In this document: positions 1-8,820 of the stretch, piece after piece | Layout of the letters: every line of letters begins with the position of its first letter | Position numbering within the stretch: position 1 is the first letter of the stretch | Assembly: GCA_945890885.1 (NCBI GenBank) | Contig: CAMDDF010000003.1 | Location: forward strand, 1 to 48,168 | Reading direction: 5' to 3' | Origin: Candidatus Kuenenia stuttgartensis | GTDB lineage: Bacteria; Planctomycetota; Phycisphaerae; Sedimentisphaerales; CAMDDF01 | Length of the DNA: 48,168 nucleotides | Notes under the pieces: model-generated | What the model saw: only the letters and a program-made list of their open reading frames with translations | What the model was told of the DNA's origin: nothing | Databases searched by the model: none | Made by a program: the position numbers and the translations under genes

Positions 1-277
1 CCATAAACGTCTTCATAAACTGATATTCTCCAGACTATATTTCGCAAAGCACCACATTATAGCAACCAAGCCGCCGCTGTCAAGAGGCAAAACTCCAAAT
101 TTTCACACAAAAAGTCCGCCAATGCCCGTATTTACCTATTGCGGATGCCACAAGTCCATTTGCCCACAAAATCCAAATCCCTTTCTACAAATGAGGGATG
201 GTCATTCCTTTGACTAAAAACTCAGACTAACAATCCTGTCAACTTAACACTAAAAACTAAAGACTAAAGACTGCTAT
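1..277. other. intergenic region with short tandem repeat
   Basis: No coding region is supported. Positions 249-269 hold three tandem 7-mers of the form ACTAAAR. Related wording (GACTAAAAACTC, ACTGAAAACTAATGACTAAC) recurs near 218-235, 2717-2733 and 11999-12019, so this is a dispersed low-complexity repeat. I saw no convincing terminator hairpin after ackA, which ends at 278. Confidence 0.5.
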
Positions 278-1480
278 CTATCTGCCAGCCTTAGATTTTA
301 TTATCTCATAAGTATCCTGAGCAATGACAAGTTCCTCATTTGTCGGAATCATCATAGCATAAACTTTCGAATTAGCGGTAGAGAAAATCTTCTCGCCTGC
401 ATTATTCTTTACTACATCGACTTCTGCTCCGATAAATGCAAAATGCGAAATCACCTTTTCTCTCAGCCAGGGATTATACTCCCCTATCCCGGCGGTAAAT
501 ACTATCGCATCAACGCCTTTCATCGCAGCAACATATGAGCCTACATACTTCATTATACGGTAAGCAAAAACATCTACCGCAACTTTAGCGCTTTCATCAT
601 CAACCGCCAGTGCAGCCAGAATATCACGCATATCGCTATGCCCGCAAAGACCAAGCAGCCCGCTCTTTTTATTGAGCAGATCATTGGTTTCCTGAAGTGA
701 AAGCCCCAGCGTTTCCATCAGGTACAGCACAACCGCCGGATCAATATCTCCGCATCGTGTCCCCATAACGATACCCTCAAGCGGCGTAAGCCCCATCGAA
801 GTATCAATTACCTTGCCGTATTCAAAAGCCGCAATTGAACCGCCGTTTCCGATATGACAGGTTATAATGCGAACCTTATCGAAAGGCTTATTCATAAGTA
901 TCGCAGCCTGTTTTGCGACATAGCCATGACTTGTGCCGTGAAAGCCGTATTTCCTTATGCCGTGCTTTTTATACAAATCTATCGGCAAACCATAAAGATA
1001 CGCCCTCTTAGGCATCGTCTGATGTATCGCAGTATCAAAAACCGCCACGTTAGGCGTATTCGGCAAAAGCGACTGAGACACCTGAATACCGGTAATATTC
1101 GGCGGATTATGCAACGGTGCCAGAATACTGTTTTCCTGAATGGCCTTGAGTACTGGCTCGGTTATAAGTGTGGATTTATGGAATTTTTCACCACCGTGAA
1201 CGACACGATGGCCAACGCCGTCAATCTCGTCAATATTTTTAATCACGCCGTAAACAGGGTTCGTCAGCGCCTTTTCGACAGCGATCATCGCCTGCTTATG
1301 ATCCTTGATTTCACCCTCGATTATGACTTTATCTTTACCAGCCGGGCTATGCTGAACCACCGAACCGGAGATTCCGATTCTTTCTACAAGCCCCTTGGCC
1401 AATATATGATAATCTTTATTTATTTCAAAAAGCTGATACTTGATACTGCTTGAGCCGCAATTGATAACTAAAATTTTCAT
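278..1480 (-). CDS. ackA: acetate kinase
   Basis: Cytosolic acetate kinase, interconverting acetyl phosphate plus ADP with acetate plus ATP; the last step of acetate fermentation or the first of acetate uptake. At 400 aa it has the usual family length. The N-terminus carries the ASKHA phosphate loop (VINCGSSSIKYQLF), followed by GHRVVHGG, HNPPN, VFDTAIHQTMP, GFHGTSHGYV, HIGNGGS and MGTRCGDIDP, all typical of AckA. It lies 10 bp downstream of pta on the same strand, so the two are almost certainly cotranscribed. The Shine-Dalgarno is weak (AAGAAG), which suits translational coupling to pta. Nothing looks damaged. Confidence 0.97.
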   Translation of the reverse strand: MKILVINCGSSSIKYQLFEINKDYHILAKGLVERIGISGSVVQHSPAGKDKVIIEGEIKDHKQAMIAVEKALTNPVYGVIKNIDEIDGVGHRVVHGGEKFHKSTLITEPVLKAIQENSILAPLHNPPNITGIQVSQSLLPNTPNVAVFDTAIHQTMPKRAYLYGLPIDLYKKHGIRKYGFHGTSHGYVAKQAAILMNKPFDKVRIITCHIGNGGSIAAFEYGKVIDTSMGLTPLEGIVMGTRCGDIDPAVVLYLMETLGLSLQETNDLLNKKSGLLGLCGHSDMRDILAALAVDDESAKVAVDVFAYRIMKYVGSYVAAMKGVDAIVFTAGIGEYNPWLREKVISHFAFIGAEVDVVKNNAGEKIFSTANSKVYAMMIPTNEELVIAQDTYEIIKSKAGR

Positions 1481-1490
1481 TTTTTTCTTC

Positions 1491-2492
1491 TTACATCGCT
1501 TGAATTGAGGTTATTGCTATAGTTGCCACAATGTCGTCAGCCGAACAGCCGCGACTTAAATCGTTCACCGGCTTGCTAAGTCCCTGCAAAATAGGACCAT
1601 AAGCATCATATCCGCCGAGCCGTTCGGTAATTTTATACGCCAGATTTCCCGCACCAAGGTCAGGGAAGATAAACACATTTGCCTTACCCTCCACTGGCGA
1701 GCCTGGGGCCTTCTTAGCCGCGATAGCAGGCACATAGGCCGCATCGAACTGTAATTCGCCATCAACAGGCACTTTGCCAACGCCATAAATCTGGTCAAGT
1801 TTTTCTCTGGCAGACAATGCGACACCAGCCATCATCTTAGTCTTTTCTGAAACCGCTGAACCCTTTGTCGAATACGACAAAACTGCCACCCTTGGCTGGA
1901 AATCAAACTGAAAACCGGTTTTTACCGTTGAAAGCACAATATCAACAAGCTGTTCCGGCGTGGGGTATTCATTCAACCCGCAATCCGAAAACAATAGTGT
2001 CTGCTCACCTTTGGACATAAAGAACATACTCGATACCGTCTTTAGCCCAGGTGCCGCTTTGACAATCTGCAGCGCCGGCCTTACAGTATCCGGCGTAGAA
2101 TGTACCGCCCCTGACACAAGACCATCACAATCGCCGCCCTTTAGCATCATATTTCCGAAATACATAACGTCTTTGACCGTTGCAAGGGCTTGATCTTCCG
2201 TTATGCCCTTACTTTTCCGTAAATTAAAAAACTGCTCAGCGTAGGCTTGCAGTTTCTCGGATTTAACAGGGTCAATTACTTTAATCTCTTTGAGATTGGC
2301 TCCGGCGGCTTTTAGAGCGGACGTTATCTTGTCCGCATTGCCGAGCATCGTAATTTTCGCGAGTTTCATTTCAGTCGCGATTTGGGCAGCGGCAATCATT
2401 CGCGGGTCGTCGCCTTCAGGCAATACGATGTGCTTGACGTTTGAAGCCGCTTTTTTAAGAATTTTCTGCAAAAAAGGTTTTGTTGTATCCAT
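1491..2492 (-). CDS. pta: phosphate acetyltransferase
   Basis: Transfers an acetyl group between CoA and phosphate, giving acetyl phosphate for AckA. The 333 aa protein is the short form: a single PTA/PTB catalytic domain without the N-terminal P-loop and DRTGG regions of the long enterobacterial enzyme. Visible motifs are LPEGDDPRM near the start, GGDCDGLVSGAVHST in the middle, FSDCGLNEYPTPEQL, YSTKGSA and FPDLGAGNLAYKI near the end, the pattern of true phosphotransacetylases rather than phosphotransbutyrylases. The start ATG is preceded by an AGG about 8 nt upstream. First gene of the pta-ackA pair. Confidence 0.96.
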   Translation of the reverse strand: MDTTKPFLQKILKKAASNVKHIVLPEGDDPRMIAAAQIATEMKLAKITMLGNADKITSALKAAGANLKEIKVIDPVKSEKLQAYAEQFFNLRKSKGITEDQALATVKDVMYFGNMMLKGGDCDGLVSGAVHSTPDTVRPALQIVKAAPGLKTVSSMFFMSKGEQTLLFSDCGLNEYPTPEQLVDIVLSTVKTGFQFDFQPRVAVLSYSTKGSAVSEKTKMMAGVALSAREKLDQIYGVGKVPVDGELQFDAAYVPAIAAKKAPGSPVEGKANVFIFPDLGAGNLAYKITERLGGYDAYGPILQGLSKPVNDLSRGCSADDIVATIAITSIQAM

Positions 2493-2677
2493 AATTCATA
2501 CCTAAAAACAATATTAGCGTTATCCTTATATCAACTATAATAGCGTATATTATATTGAAAGACTTTGCTGCGCCAAGGGGGTAACCAAAGATTGTTAAAA
2601 AATTCACAAAAAAGAATAAAATAAAACCAAAAAAGAGTAAATCAAGCGGGGAACGCAAGCGACACAAACAAATTACT

Positions 2678-2707
2678 GAAAACTCCCCTCCTGCAAAGAA
2701 GGGGAGT
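2678..2707 (-). terminator. probable clpC terminator
   Basis: On the minus strand ACTCCCC (2707-2701) pairs with GGGGAGT (2688-2682) around a 12-nt loop, then TTTTC. It lies 28 nt past the clpC stop codon. The T-run is short, so termination may be partial. Confidence 0.55.
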
Positions 2708-2734
2708 GGTTATTCTTTTGACTAAAAACTCAAC

Positions 2735-5257
2735 TTATTCTTTTGCATCAGAATTAGTCGCTACCGGCTGTTCCGTATTTTCCTGCACCGGCCCATCGAC
2801 AGAATCAAATTTCAGATGGTCTTCGTCTTTGACATCGATCCTTATGCACTTCGTATCCTTGAATGCTCCTCGAAGTATAGATTCGCTAATCGGGTCTTCG
2901 ACGTAATGCTCAATCGCCCTTCTCAGCGGCCTTGCTCCATATTCGGAGTTATAACCCTTATCGATGAGGAATTCTTTTGCCGCCTGAGACACATCCAGCT
3001 TCAAGCCATGCTCAGTGAGCCGTTTGAATACCTTATTAAGCTCAAGCTCAACAACATGCGTAAGGTCATCCTTCGTCAATGGATGGAACACGATTGTATC
3101 ATCAAGCCTGTTAAGGAACTCTGGCCTGAAGAATCTTTCGACTTCCTTATTAAGAAGCTCTTTCATTTTATCGTAATTCGCTTCAGCGGTTTTCTTACCA
3201 AAGCCAAAGCCCGACTGATTCTTAATCAGGTCTGCGCCGATATTACTTGTCATTATCAGCACGACATTTTTGAAATCGACGTGCCTGCCGAAATTGTCAG
3301 TCAGCCTGCCTTCTTCCATTATTTGCAGCAGCATATTATAAACATCGGAATGCGCCTTTTCGATTTCGTCGAGCAGCAGAACCGCATAAGGCCTTCTTCT
3401 GATTCGCTCGGTAAGCTGGCCGCCTTCTTCGTAGCCGACATATCCTGGAGGTGCGCCGACAAGTCTGCTGACGTTATGTTTCTCCATATATTCGCTCATA
3501 TCGATTTGTATCAGAGCATCTTCATCGCCGAACATAAACTCAGCAAGAGATTTCGCAAGCAATGTTTTACCTACGCCGCTTGGCCCGATGAATATAAAGC
3601 TTCCCATTGGCCTGTTGGGGTCTTTAAGACCGCTTCGGCTTCTTCGCACAGATTTGGCGATAGCGTTAATCGCTTCGTCCTGAGAAATAACACGTTTGTG
3701 AAGTTCAGCCTCAAGCTCAAGAAGACGCTGGGCCTCTTTCTTTTCAATTCGCGTCAAAGGCACGCCGGTCATTTTGCTGACTACCTCAGCGATAATTTCA
3801 GCATCGACCTTGCCTGCTGTTTCCTTATTTTCATCATACCATTTTTTCTGCGATTCGTTTTTCTTATCCAGAAGCTGCTGTGCCTGATCTCTCAGCGAAG
3901 CCGCTGTTTCATAATCAGCATTGCGCACTGCTTCATCTTTGTCACGCTGAAGCTTTTCGATTTCTTCTTCGATTTTTGTCAGATCCGGCGGCTGCACCAT
4001 ATTTTTCAGGCGAACACGCGCACCTGCTTCGTCGATTACGTCAATAGCTTTGTCAGGCAAACACCTGCCCGTTATATATCTCGTCGAAAGCTCAACTGCC
4101 TGATACAGCGATTCGTCTGTGTATTTGACCTTATGGTGGTCCTCATATTTATCTCTCAAGCCTTTGAGAATTGCCAGAGTTTCATCCTTTGACGGCGGCT
4201 CAACAATAATCGTCTGGAAACGCCTTTCAAGTGCGGCATCCTTTTCGATATATTTTCTGTATTCATCCATAGTTGTAGCACCGATGCACTGTACCTCGCC
4301 TCTTGCAAGAGCAGGCTTCAACACATTCGAAGCATCAATAGCACCTTCTGCACCACCGGCACCAACAAGCGTATGAAGCTCGTCGATAAAAAGTATCACA
4401 TTGGCAGCACGCCTTACTTCATTGATAACCGCTTTGATTCGTTCTTCAAACTGGCCGCGATATTTTGTGCCGGCAACCATCAACGCAAGGTCAAGCACAA
4501 CAAGCCGCCTGTCTTTCAAAATCTCAGGCACCTGCTTGTTGATAATCATCTGAGCCATCCCCTCGACAATTGCGGTTTTACCTACGCCCGCTTCGCCGAT
4601 AAGGACAGGATTATTTTTTGTTCTTCTGCAAAGGATTTGTATCAGACGTTCTATCTCGTCGGCCCTTCCGATAACAGGGTCAAGTTCATTCTGGGTCGCA
4701 AGCTCGGTAAGGTCTCTTCCGAAACTATCGAGAGCTGGAGTTTTGCTTTTGCCCTTGGCCGCCTGTGCCGCTGCCTGAGGGTCCAGTTTCTGGCCGAAAC
4801 TTGAGAAAGAATTATCGACCCCCGCTCCAAGCAGGTTCAGCACTTCCTGACGAACATTTTCAAGTTTCAAGCCAAGATTCATAAGCACCTGTGCCGCAAC
4901 TCCCTCGGTTTCACGAAGAAGCCCAAGAAGTATATGCTCAGTGCCGACGTAGTTATGGTTTAGCGAACGAGCTTCCTCTATCGCATATTCTATGACTTTT
5001 TTGGCTCGCGGTGTCTGCGGAAGTTTGCCCATAGTAACCATATCCGGGCCGCTTTTTACAAGCTTTTCAACTTCAAGGCGGAGCTTTTTAATGTCCACAT
5101 CAAGATTTTTCAGAACATTAGCTGCAACGCCGCTGCCCTCTTTGACGAGCCCAAGCAGGATATGTTCGGTTCCGATATATTCATGATTGAACCGCTGGGC
5201 CTCCTGATTAGCTAAGGCCATTACTTTTCTTGCACGGTCTGTGAAACGCTCAAACAT
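2735..5257 (-). CDS. clpC: ATP-dependent Clp protease ATP-binding subunit ClpC
   Basis: AAA+ unfoldase that feeds substrates to ClpP in protein quality control. From the chosen start (840 aa) the order is two Clp_N repeats (residues about 3-145), AAA-1 with Walker A GEAGVGKT, a middle region with a UVR-type helix pair (residues about 420-455), and AAA-2 with Walker A GPSGVGKT, ending in the C-terminal D2-small domain. UVR plus two AAA domains separates ClpC from ClpA and ClpB. The reading frame is open further upstream, but I chose the ATG at 5257 ([11 protein letters not shown]) because AAGAGG sits 5 nt before it and a promoter occupies 5295-5322. The longer start would lie inside that promoter. 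Confidence 0.96.
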   Translation of the reverse strand: MFERFTDRARKVMALANQEAQRFNHEYIGTEHILLGLVKEGSGVAANVLKNLDVDIKKLRLEVEKLVKSGPDMVTMGKLPQTPRAKKVIEYAIEEARSLNHNYVGTEHILLGLLRETEGVAAQVLMNLGLKLENVRQEVLNLLGAGVDNSFSSFGQKLDPQAAAQAAKGKSKTPALDSFGRDLTELATQNELDPVIGRADEIERLIQILCRRTKNNPVLIGEAGVGKTAIVEGMAQMIINKQVPEILKDRRLVVLDLALMVAGTKYRGQFEERIKAVINEVRRAANVILFIDELHTLVGAGGAEGAIDASNVLKPALARGEVQCIGATTMDEYRKYIEKDAALERRFQTIIVEPPSKDETLAILKGLRDKYEDHHKVKYTDESLYQAVELSTRYITGRCLPDKAIDVIDEAGARVRLKNMVQPPDLTKIEEEIEKLQRDKDEAVRNADYETAASLRDQAQQLLDKKNESQKKWYDENKETAGKVDAEIIAEVVSKMTGVPLTRIEKKEAQRLLELEAELHKRVISQDEAINAIAKSVRRSRSGLKDPNRPMGSFIFIGPSGVGKTLLAKSLAEFMFGDEDALIQIDMSEYMEKHNVSRLVGAPPGYVGYEEGGQLTERIRRRPYAVLLLDEIEKAHSDVYNMLLQIMEEGRLTDNFGRHVDFKNVVLIMTSNIGADLIKNQSGFGFGKKTAEANYDKMKELLNKEVERFFRPEFLNRLDDTIVFHPLTKDDLTHVVELELNKVFKRLTEHGLKLDVSQAAKEFLIDKGYNSEYGARPLRRAIEHYVEDPISESILRGAFKDTKCIRIDVKDEDHLKFDSVDGPVQENTEQPVATNSDAKE

Positions 5258-5294
5258 ATTAGCCTCTTGATTTTCTGAATTATTATCATTCATC

Positions 5295-5322
5295 ATTTTA
5301 ACAATAACTGTCGTTTTGTCAA
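5295..5322 (-). promoter_or_regulatory. sigma70-type promoter of clpC
   Basis: On the minus strand TTGACA (5322-5317) and TAAAAT (5300-5295) are separated by 16 nt. The predicted transcript start near 5288 gives a leader of about 30 nt to the ATG at 5257. Confidence 0.65.
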
Positions 5323-5470
5323 CCAAAGCCCAATGAAACAGCTTCTTTAACTTGATACATTCCTGCTTTATCTTTGTTCACGCCGATAGGGCCGCAATAA
5401 ATCAGCCACAAAACTTATCGACATTTTTTCGACCGGGCTTTGGATGATTTTAACAAAAGATTTGTAAAAT

Positions 5471-5501
5471 AATAAAAAAGGCACCCCAAATTCAGGGTGC
5501 C
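5471..5501 (-). terminator. rho-independent terminator
   Basis: On the minus strand GGCACCC (5501-5495) pairs with GGGTGCC (5486-5480) around an 8-nt loop, followed by TTTTTTATT. It ends the small coiled-coil gene at 5535-5795. Confidence 0.8.
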
Positions 5502-5534
5502 TCGTGCAAAAATTGCTAAAATGTGGATAGAAAT

Positions 5535-5795
5535 CTACTTTTGGTCTCCTTCAATAAGAGTTTTAAGATGAGCATTTTCCCTTTTCGTGGCTTCAAGGTC
5601 AAAAAGAAGGTATTTGATACTCACCCGCAGATAATCCAGCGATTCCTGCAAGTTATCAACGCTTTTTTTGAGCTTTTTATGGTAGAGATTCGTCTGATGT
5701 GCCAATGTTTCCAGTTTTAATTTCTGACTCGGCGGTACCTCACCAATCTCTTTAACCAGTTCATGAAGCTTGTTTTCAAAATAATTTTCATCCAT
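5535..5795 (-). CDS. small coiled-coil protein, function unknown
   Basis: An 86-aa protein that I cannot assign to a named family. It is rich in Lys, Glu and Leu with heptad spacing over residues about 25-80 (LYHKKLKKSVDNL, LDYLRVSIKYLLFDLEATK), predicting a long helical or coiled-coil hairpin, with no signal peptide and no membrane segment. The start MDENYF at 5795 is chosen because AAGGG lies 8 nt upstream; an ATG two codons earlier is too close to that site. It has its own clean terminator just downstream, so it is probably a single-gene unit. A small cytosolic adaptor or regulator is a guess only. Confidence 0.7.
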   Translation of the reverse strand: MDENYFENKLHELVKEIGEVPPSQKLKLETLAHQTNLYHKKLKKSVDNLQESLDYLRVSIKYLLFDLEATKRENAHLKTLIEGDQK

Positions 5796-6224
5796 AGCCA
5801 TCACCCTTAACAAAATTAAATATTAAATCCCCAACTGGGCCATATGCACTTCTTTAAAAGCAATATTTATGCCAGTTTTGCGGAATCCTCGTGATGGTAA
5901 GTTTTATCTGGGAAAAACCTCTCTAATTCCAACCCCAGCGAATAAAAATAGCTACCCAACGGTTGAAGCATATGTAGGGTTTATAAAAATATGTTCACAA
6001 AAAGCATCATTTACCCTCAAGAAAACCGAAACACTGACCACAAATACCGCCAAATAAAGAATTTACATTAATGTTGTTTTTACGAAACACATTTTTAAAA
6101 ATGAAAAAAATTAAAATTAATCAAAAAAAAATGAAACAATTCCGATTTTTATCCGTCTTTTAATATATAGCGTTGATTTTAACAATTTAAGGTCTTAGAA
6201 TATCCTGAAATAGTATAAATTTTC
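5796..6224. other. AT-rich intergenic region
   Basis: Divergent spacer of 429 bp between the coiled-coil gene and the dockerin-tailed gene. Very A-rich from 6060 onward. A 62-codon open frame at 5869-6057 lacks a Shine-Dalgarno and has no recognisable domain, so I do not call it. Confidence 0.5.
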
Positions 6225-6253
6225 TTGAATTTGCTCTTTGTTTTTTGTATAAT
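6225..6253 (+). promoter_or_regulatory. sigma70-type promoter
   Basis: TTGAAT (6225-6230), 17-nt spacer, TATAAT (6248-6253). Predicted start of transcription near 6260, directly at the GAGG that precedes the GTG start at 6271, so the leader would be only about 11 nt. Confidence 0.7.
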
Positions 6254-6270
6254 ACATCTGAGGTTTTAAA

Positions 6271-7158
6271 GTGAAATTATTTATTCAATTATTTTTGACA
6301 GTTTGTTTTGTTTTTGGTTTCGCAGGCAACTCGTTCGGGCAGATAAGTAATGGGTGCTTTGAACTGATGGATCCGTGTGAGATGATTTCCGATCCTTACT
6401 TAGATCCTCCTGTGTATATCAATCGCCCAACGATGTGGGATTGTGATAACTATGTCGCAGTACAATCGAACTTTATACCAGGCGTTCCGCCGCACACTGG
6501 GTCTGGTGGAGAGGCTAGTTGGCAATGGGTTTTTCCTGACAACAACGTAGTTCCGTACGAGGGTGAATATTTTGTTATTCTTTCGACAGGCGATATAAGG
6601 CCCGACACAACCTATTCAATGATGACTCAGGATGTAAATTTCGTAAAAGGGCAAACGGTAGAATTTTATTACTTCTTCGGCACCATGGACTACGTTCCTT
6701 TTGATGATTTTGCAACTGTTAAATTTCATGAAATCGATTCTAACGGTCTAATATTACATTCTCAAGAAGTATTAAATGTCTCGATTAGAGATATTACCAA
6801 TTACAATTGCACACCCGGCTGGGTTAAGCTTAGCTACTTCCTTGACCCAAATGACCCAAACAATTACAATCGAATCGAATTTTATGTACAAGACGTAGGC
6901 GATGCCGTCTATAATTCTTATTTCGCAATCGATGGCCTCAAACTGGGCTTTAAGCCCGAAACTGGCGATTTAAATGACGACTGGATGGTAGATTTTCAGG
7001 ATTTTGCAATTTTGGGCCAACACTGGAATCAGGACAGTAATGACCCTAATCTTCTCGGCTGGGCCGATTTTGACGACACTAATTCGGTTGATGTTAATGA
7101 TTTGATGATATTTAGCAGCTACTGGCTCGACGGCGAACCCAACATCTGCCCTCACTGA
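6271..7158 (+). CDS. secreted protein with C-terminal dockerin-like domain
   Basis: A 295-aa exported protein. Residues 1-23 are a signal peptide (FIQLFLTVCFVFGFAGNSFG). The middle (about 25-225) reads as a beta-rich carbohydrate-binding-like domain with many aromatics, but I do not recognise a named family. Residues about 232-290 form a dockerin type I-like pair of calcium loops: GDLNDDWMVDFQDFAILGQHW, with D-x-N-x-D spacing, and a second loop DFDDTNSVDVNDLMIF. Such tails are frequent on exported proteins of Phycisphaerae and either anchor to cohesins or act as calcium-dependent modules. Start is GTG with GAGG 7 nt upstream. It is a single-gene unit. Confidence 0.8.
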   Translation: MKLFIQLFLTVCFVFGFAGNSFGQISNGCFELMDPCEMISDPYLDPPVYINRPTMWDCDNYVAVQSNFIPGVPPHTGSGGEASWQWVFPDNNVVPYEGEYFVILSTGDIRPDTTYSMMTQDVNFVKGQTVEFYYFFGTMDYVPFDDFATVKFHEIDSNGLILHSQEVLNVSIRDITNYNCTPGWVKLSYFLDPNDPNNYNRIEFYVQDVGDAVYNSYFAIDGLKLGFKPETGDLNDDWMVDFQDFAILGQHWNQDSNDPNLLGWADFDDTNSVDVNDLMIFSSYWLDGEPNICPH

Positions 7159-7186
7159 TTGTCATTGCCTGAAACCCGTTTTTCTT

Positions 7187-7216
7187 TTGAATACGGCGTT
7201 TTTCTTATTATATAAT
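7187..7216 (+). promoter_or_regulatory. sigma70-type promoter
   Basis: TTGAAT (7187-7192), 18-nt spacer, TATAAT (7211-7216). Predicted transcript start near 7223, giving a leader of about 70 nt to the ATG at 7294. The position of the -10 box rules out an upstream TTG at 7216 as the start codon. Confidence 0.7.
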
Positions 7217-7293
7217 TGACGCACAGCCCCAAAAAAATTATCATTACACGCAGGCTTAGAGATTATAAGGATTTTTTTGAAAAGGGCTTACAA

Positions 7294-8289
7294 ATGGATT
7301 TCATCGAAGATCAGCAATCCTGGTGGCGTATTAAATGGCAATGGGCTTTCATCATCGTTGCACTTGCTGGCATCGCGGCGGGCCTGGTCGGCAAAATTGC
7401 CAGCCTTATCACCGCCCTTTCATCTGTTTCCGCTGCTCTGATTTTCATAAGCAAATCAGCGTTACTCATCAGCGGGATTCTTTTCGCTTTTGGAATTCTG
7501 GTGCTGGCGTACTCGATATGCCAGATGCTCCGAGAAAACACCGATAGGCTTGAGAACCTCGAAAACCTGTTTGGGGAACAGCAAAAGACCATAAAGAGTA
7601 TCGACCTTGGCGTTAGATTAAGTGAAACAGCCAAGCAGATTGCATATAGGGATGCCGACTGGCAGGGCCTTCGAGAGACCGTGCTGGAAAAGCTGCATAA
7701 GCACGATTTCGATTCTACCTATCAGTTGATTAGCGATATCGCCAGAAGAGATGATTACAGGGAACTTGCCAGCCAGCTTAAAAAAGAGGCTGACGGCTAT
7801 AAAAATGCGAATGAAGACGAAAGAGCCGCCCAGATAATTGGTTATATCGAAAAACTTATGGAACAGCATCACTGGGTCAAGGCCGCCGAGCAAATCGACA
7901 GGCTTGTCAATGCCTTTCCGAATTCGGACAAAGCAAAATCTATGTCAATGCTTCTCCGTGAGCGCAAAGATATGCGAAAAAAAGAACTGCTGGCCGAGTG
8001 GGACATGGCCGTCAAAAAACAGGAAACGGATAAAAGCCTTGCGATTCTGCATGAGCTTGATTTATATCTAACGCCAAGCGAAGGGCTTGCACTTCAGGAA
8101 TCCGCCAAAGATGCCTTTAGAAGTAAATTGCACAATCTCGGCGTACAGTTTTCTCTTGCGGTAGCGGATAAGCAGTGGAAAAAAGCTGTCGAAACCGGCC
8201 AGGAAATTATTCGCGGATTCCCCAACAGCAGAATGGCGGTGGAGATTCGTAACAAAATGGCTGTCCTTACAAATCTTGCTGAAAAATAG
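7294..8289 (+). CDS. membrane protein with helical-repeat cytoplasmic domain
   Basis: A 331-aa protein. Two hydrophobic segments (residues about 17-33 and 57-78) flank a short loop, then an acidic coiled-coil stretch (about 80-105), then a long charged helical region (about 120-330) with TPR-like periodicity (WVKAAEQIDRLVNAFPNSDKA, WKKAVETGQEIIRGFPNS). These fit solenoid repeats of about 34-40 residues. The start at 7294 is preceded by AAAGGG at 7 nt and by a promoter whose transcript begins near 7223. A strong terminator follows at 8325. No named family is recognised. Inner-membrane anchoring of a scaffold-like solenoid is inferred from topology only. Confidence 0.75.
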   Translation: MDFIEDQQSWWRIKWQWAFIIVALAGIAAGLVGKIASLITALSSVSAALIFISKSALLISGILFAFGILVLAYSICQMLRENTDRLENLENLFGEQQKTIKSIDLGVRLSETAKQIAYRDADWQGLRETVLEKLHKHDFDSTYQLISDIARRDDYRELASQLKKEADGYKNANEDERAAQIIGYIEKLMEQHHWVKAAEQIDRLVNAFPNSDKAKSMSMLLRERKDMRKKELLAEWDMAVKKQETDKSLAILHELDLYLTPSEGLALQESAKDAFRSKLHNLGVQFSLAVADKQWKKAVETGQEIIRGFPNSRMAVEIRNKMAVLTNLAEK

Positions 8290-8324
8290 AAAATTCTTCC
8301 TCAGTATCTTTAAAGTACAATTTT

Positions 8325-8367
8325 ATGCTATTTAACGGGTTTTTCCTGCTAAATAGCATTTTTTTTT
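8325..8367 (+). terminator. rho-independent terminator
   Basis: ATGCTATTTA (8325-8334) pairs with TAAATAGCAT (8350-8359) around a 15-nt loop, followed by nine T (8359-8367). Ends the gene at 7294-8289. Confidence 0.85.
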
Positions 8368-8506
8368 GGAATGGTTTTGCAGGGTCGATTTTATTACTTA
8401 TATTTTCAGTGTAAGGAACAACGCTCTTTAAAAAAGTAAAAAAACGAACCACAAGAAGTTTTGGATTTTTAAAATTTTAATAATCTGGCTTAGGGGAGGC
8501 AATATC

Positions 8507-8656
8507 ATGAAAGATGGTGAGCCAAATCCGTTTTTTTTAGTTAATTTCTTTAGGTCATGCTTCAACGCACACGAAAGGGGCCCGCCGGGACGGAAAGGGA
8601 GAGACCTTTTTGTCCCGTATAACCCCGGCAGTAAAATGCGTGCTTATAGACTTTAA
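8507..8656 (+). CDS. possible 49-aa small protein or leader peptide
   Basis: ATG at 8507 is preceded by AGGGGAGG (8492-8499) with 7-nt spacing, a near-perfect Shine-Dalgarno. The product begins MKDGEPNPFFLVNFF and ends GSKMRAYRL. It is basic and aromatic-rich, with no membrane segment or known domain. The second half of the ORF runs through the predicted RNA stems, so its codons are constrained by structure, which argues for a regulatory leader peptide or a dual-function small RNA rather than an ordinary enzyme. It might also be a chance frame. Confidence 0.4.
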   Translation: MKDGEPNPFFLVNFFRSCFNAHERGPPGRKGRDLFVPYNPGSKMRAYRL

Positions 8657-8741
8657 TAAGTCTGCACGAAAACAAAACACTGCTAAAAAAGACCTTATAA
8701 ATTAACAGCCAGAAAAAAAAATCCAAAGCGTATATACAATT

Positions 8742-8772
8742 AACCTCCGGATTAAACGCCGGAGGTTTTTTT
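8742..8772 (+). terminator. strong rho-independent terminator
   Basis: AACCTCCGG (8742-8750) pairs perfectly with CCGGAGGTT (8759-8767) around ATTAAACG, followed by seven T (8766-8772). No annotated gene of ordinary length ends nearby, so it must end the small transcript at about 8490. Confidence 0.85.
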
Positions 8773-8820
8773 GTGAGCACATTTTTTTAACCTACCGAAT
8801 GAATCGGATATGTAGGCGTA

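Larger units (their letters stand above)
8490..8772 (+). ncRNA. candidate structured RNA or leader with own terminator
   Basis: Three elements stack here. A 13-bp stem with two G-U pairs (about 8586-8598 with 8605-8617, loop GAGAGA) is nested in GGGG/CCCC and ACGCA/TGCGT pairings. A second stem, AGACTT/AAGTCT, is enclosed by GTGC/GCAC (8640-8668). An intrinsic terminator closes the unit at 8742-8772. A 49-codon ORF with the strongest Shine-Dalgarno of the window overlaps the first structure. It fits none of the riboswitch, SRP, 6S, tmRNA or RNase P consensus patterns I could recall. No clear promoter was found; the 5' end given is a guess. Confidence 0.45.

Noticed and set aside
854-1453. A 199-codon frame opposite ackA
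   Set aside because: Antisense shadow of ackA with no motifs or ribosome site.
2816-4192. A 458-codon open frame opposite clpC
   Set aside because: It is entirely antisense to the well-conserved clpC gene, is Phe- and Leu-rich without domains, and has no ribosome site. It is a by-product of codon bias.
5869-6057. A 62-codon plus-strand frame
   Set aside because: No Shine-Dalgarno and no recognisable domain; A-rich composition makes open frames common here.
7216-7293. An upstream TTG start for the two-TM protein
   Set aside because: It coincides with the -10 box of a good promoter, and AAAGGG precedes the ATG at 7294 instead.
8560-8680. A c-di-GMP (GEMM), ZTP or other known riboswitch at the structured transcript
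   Set aside because: Only short parts (GGGACGGAAAGG) recall those families, and the required loop or receptor elements are missing; the segment instead pairs as one perfect stem.
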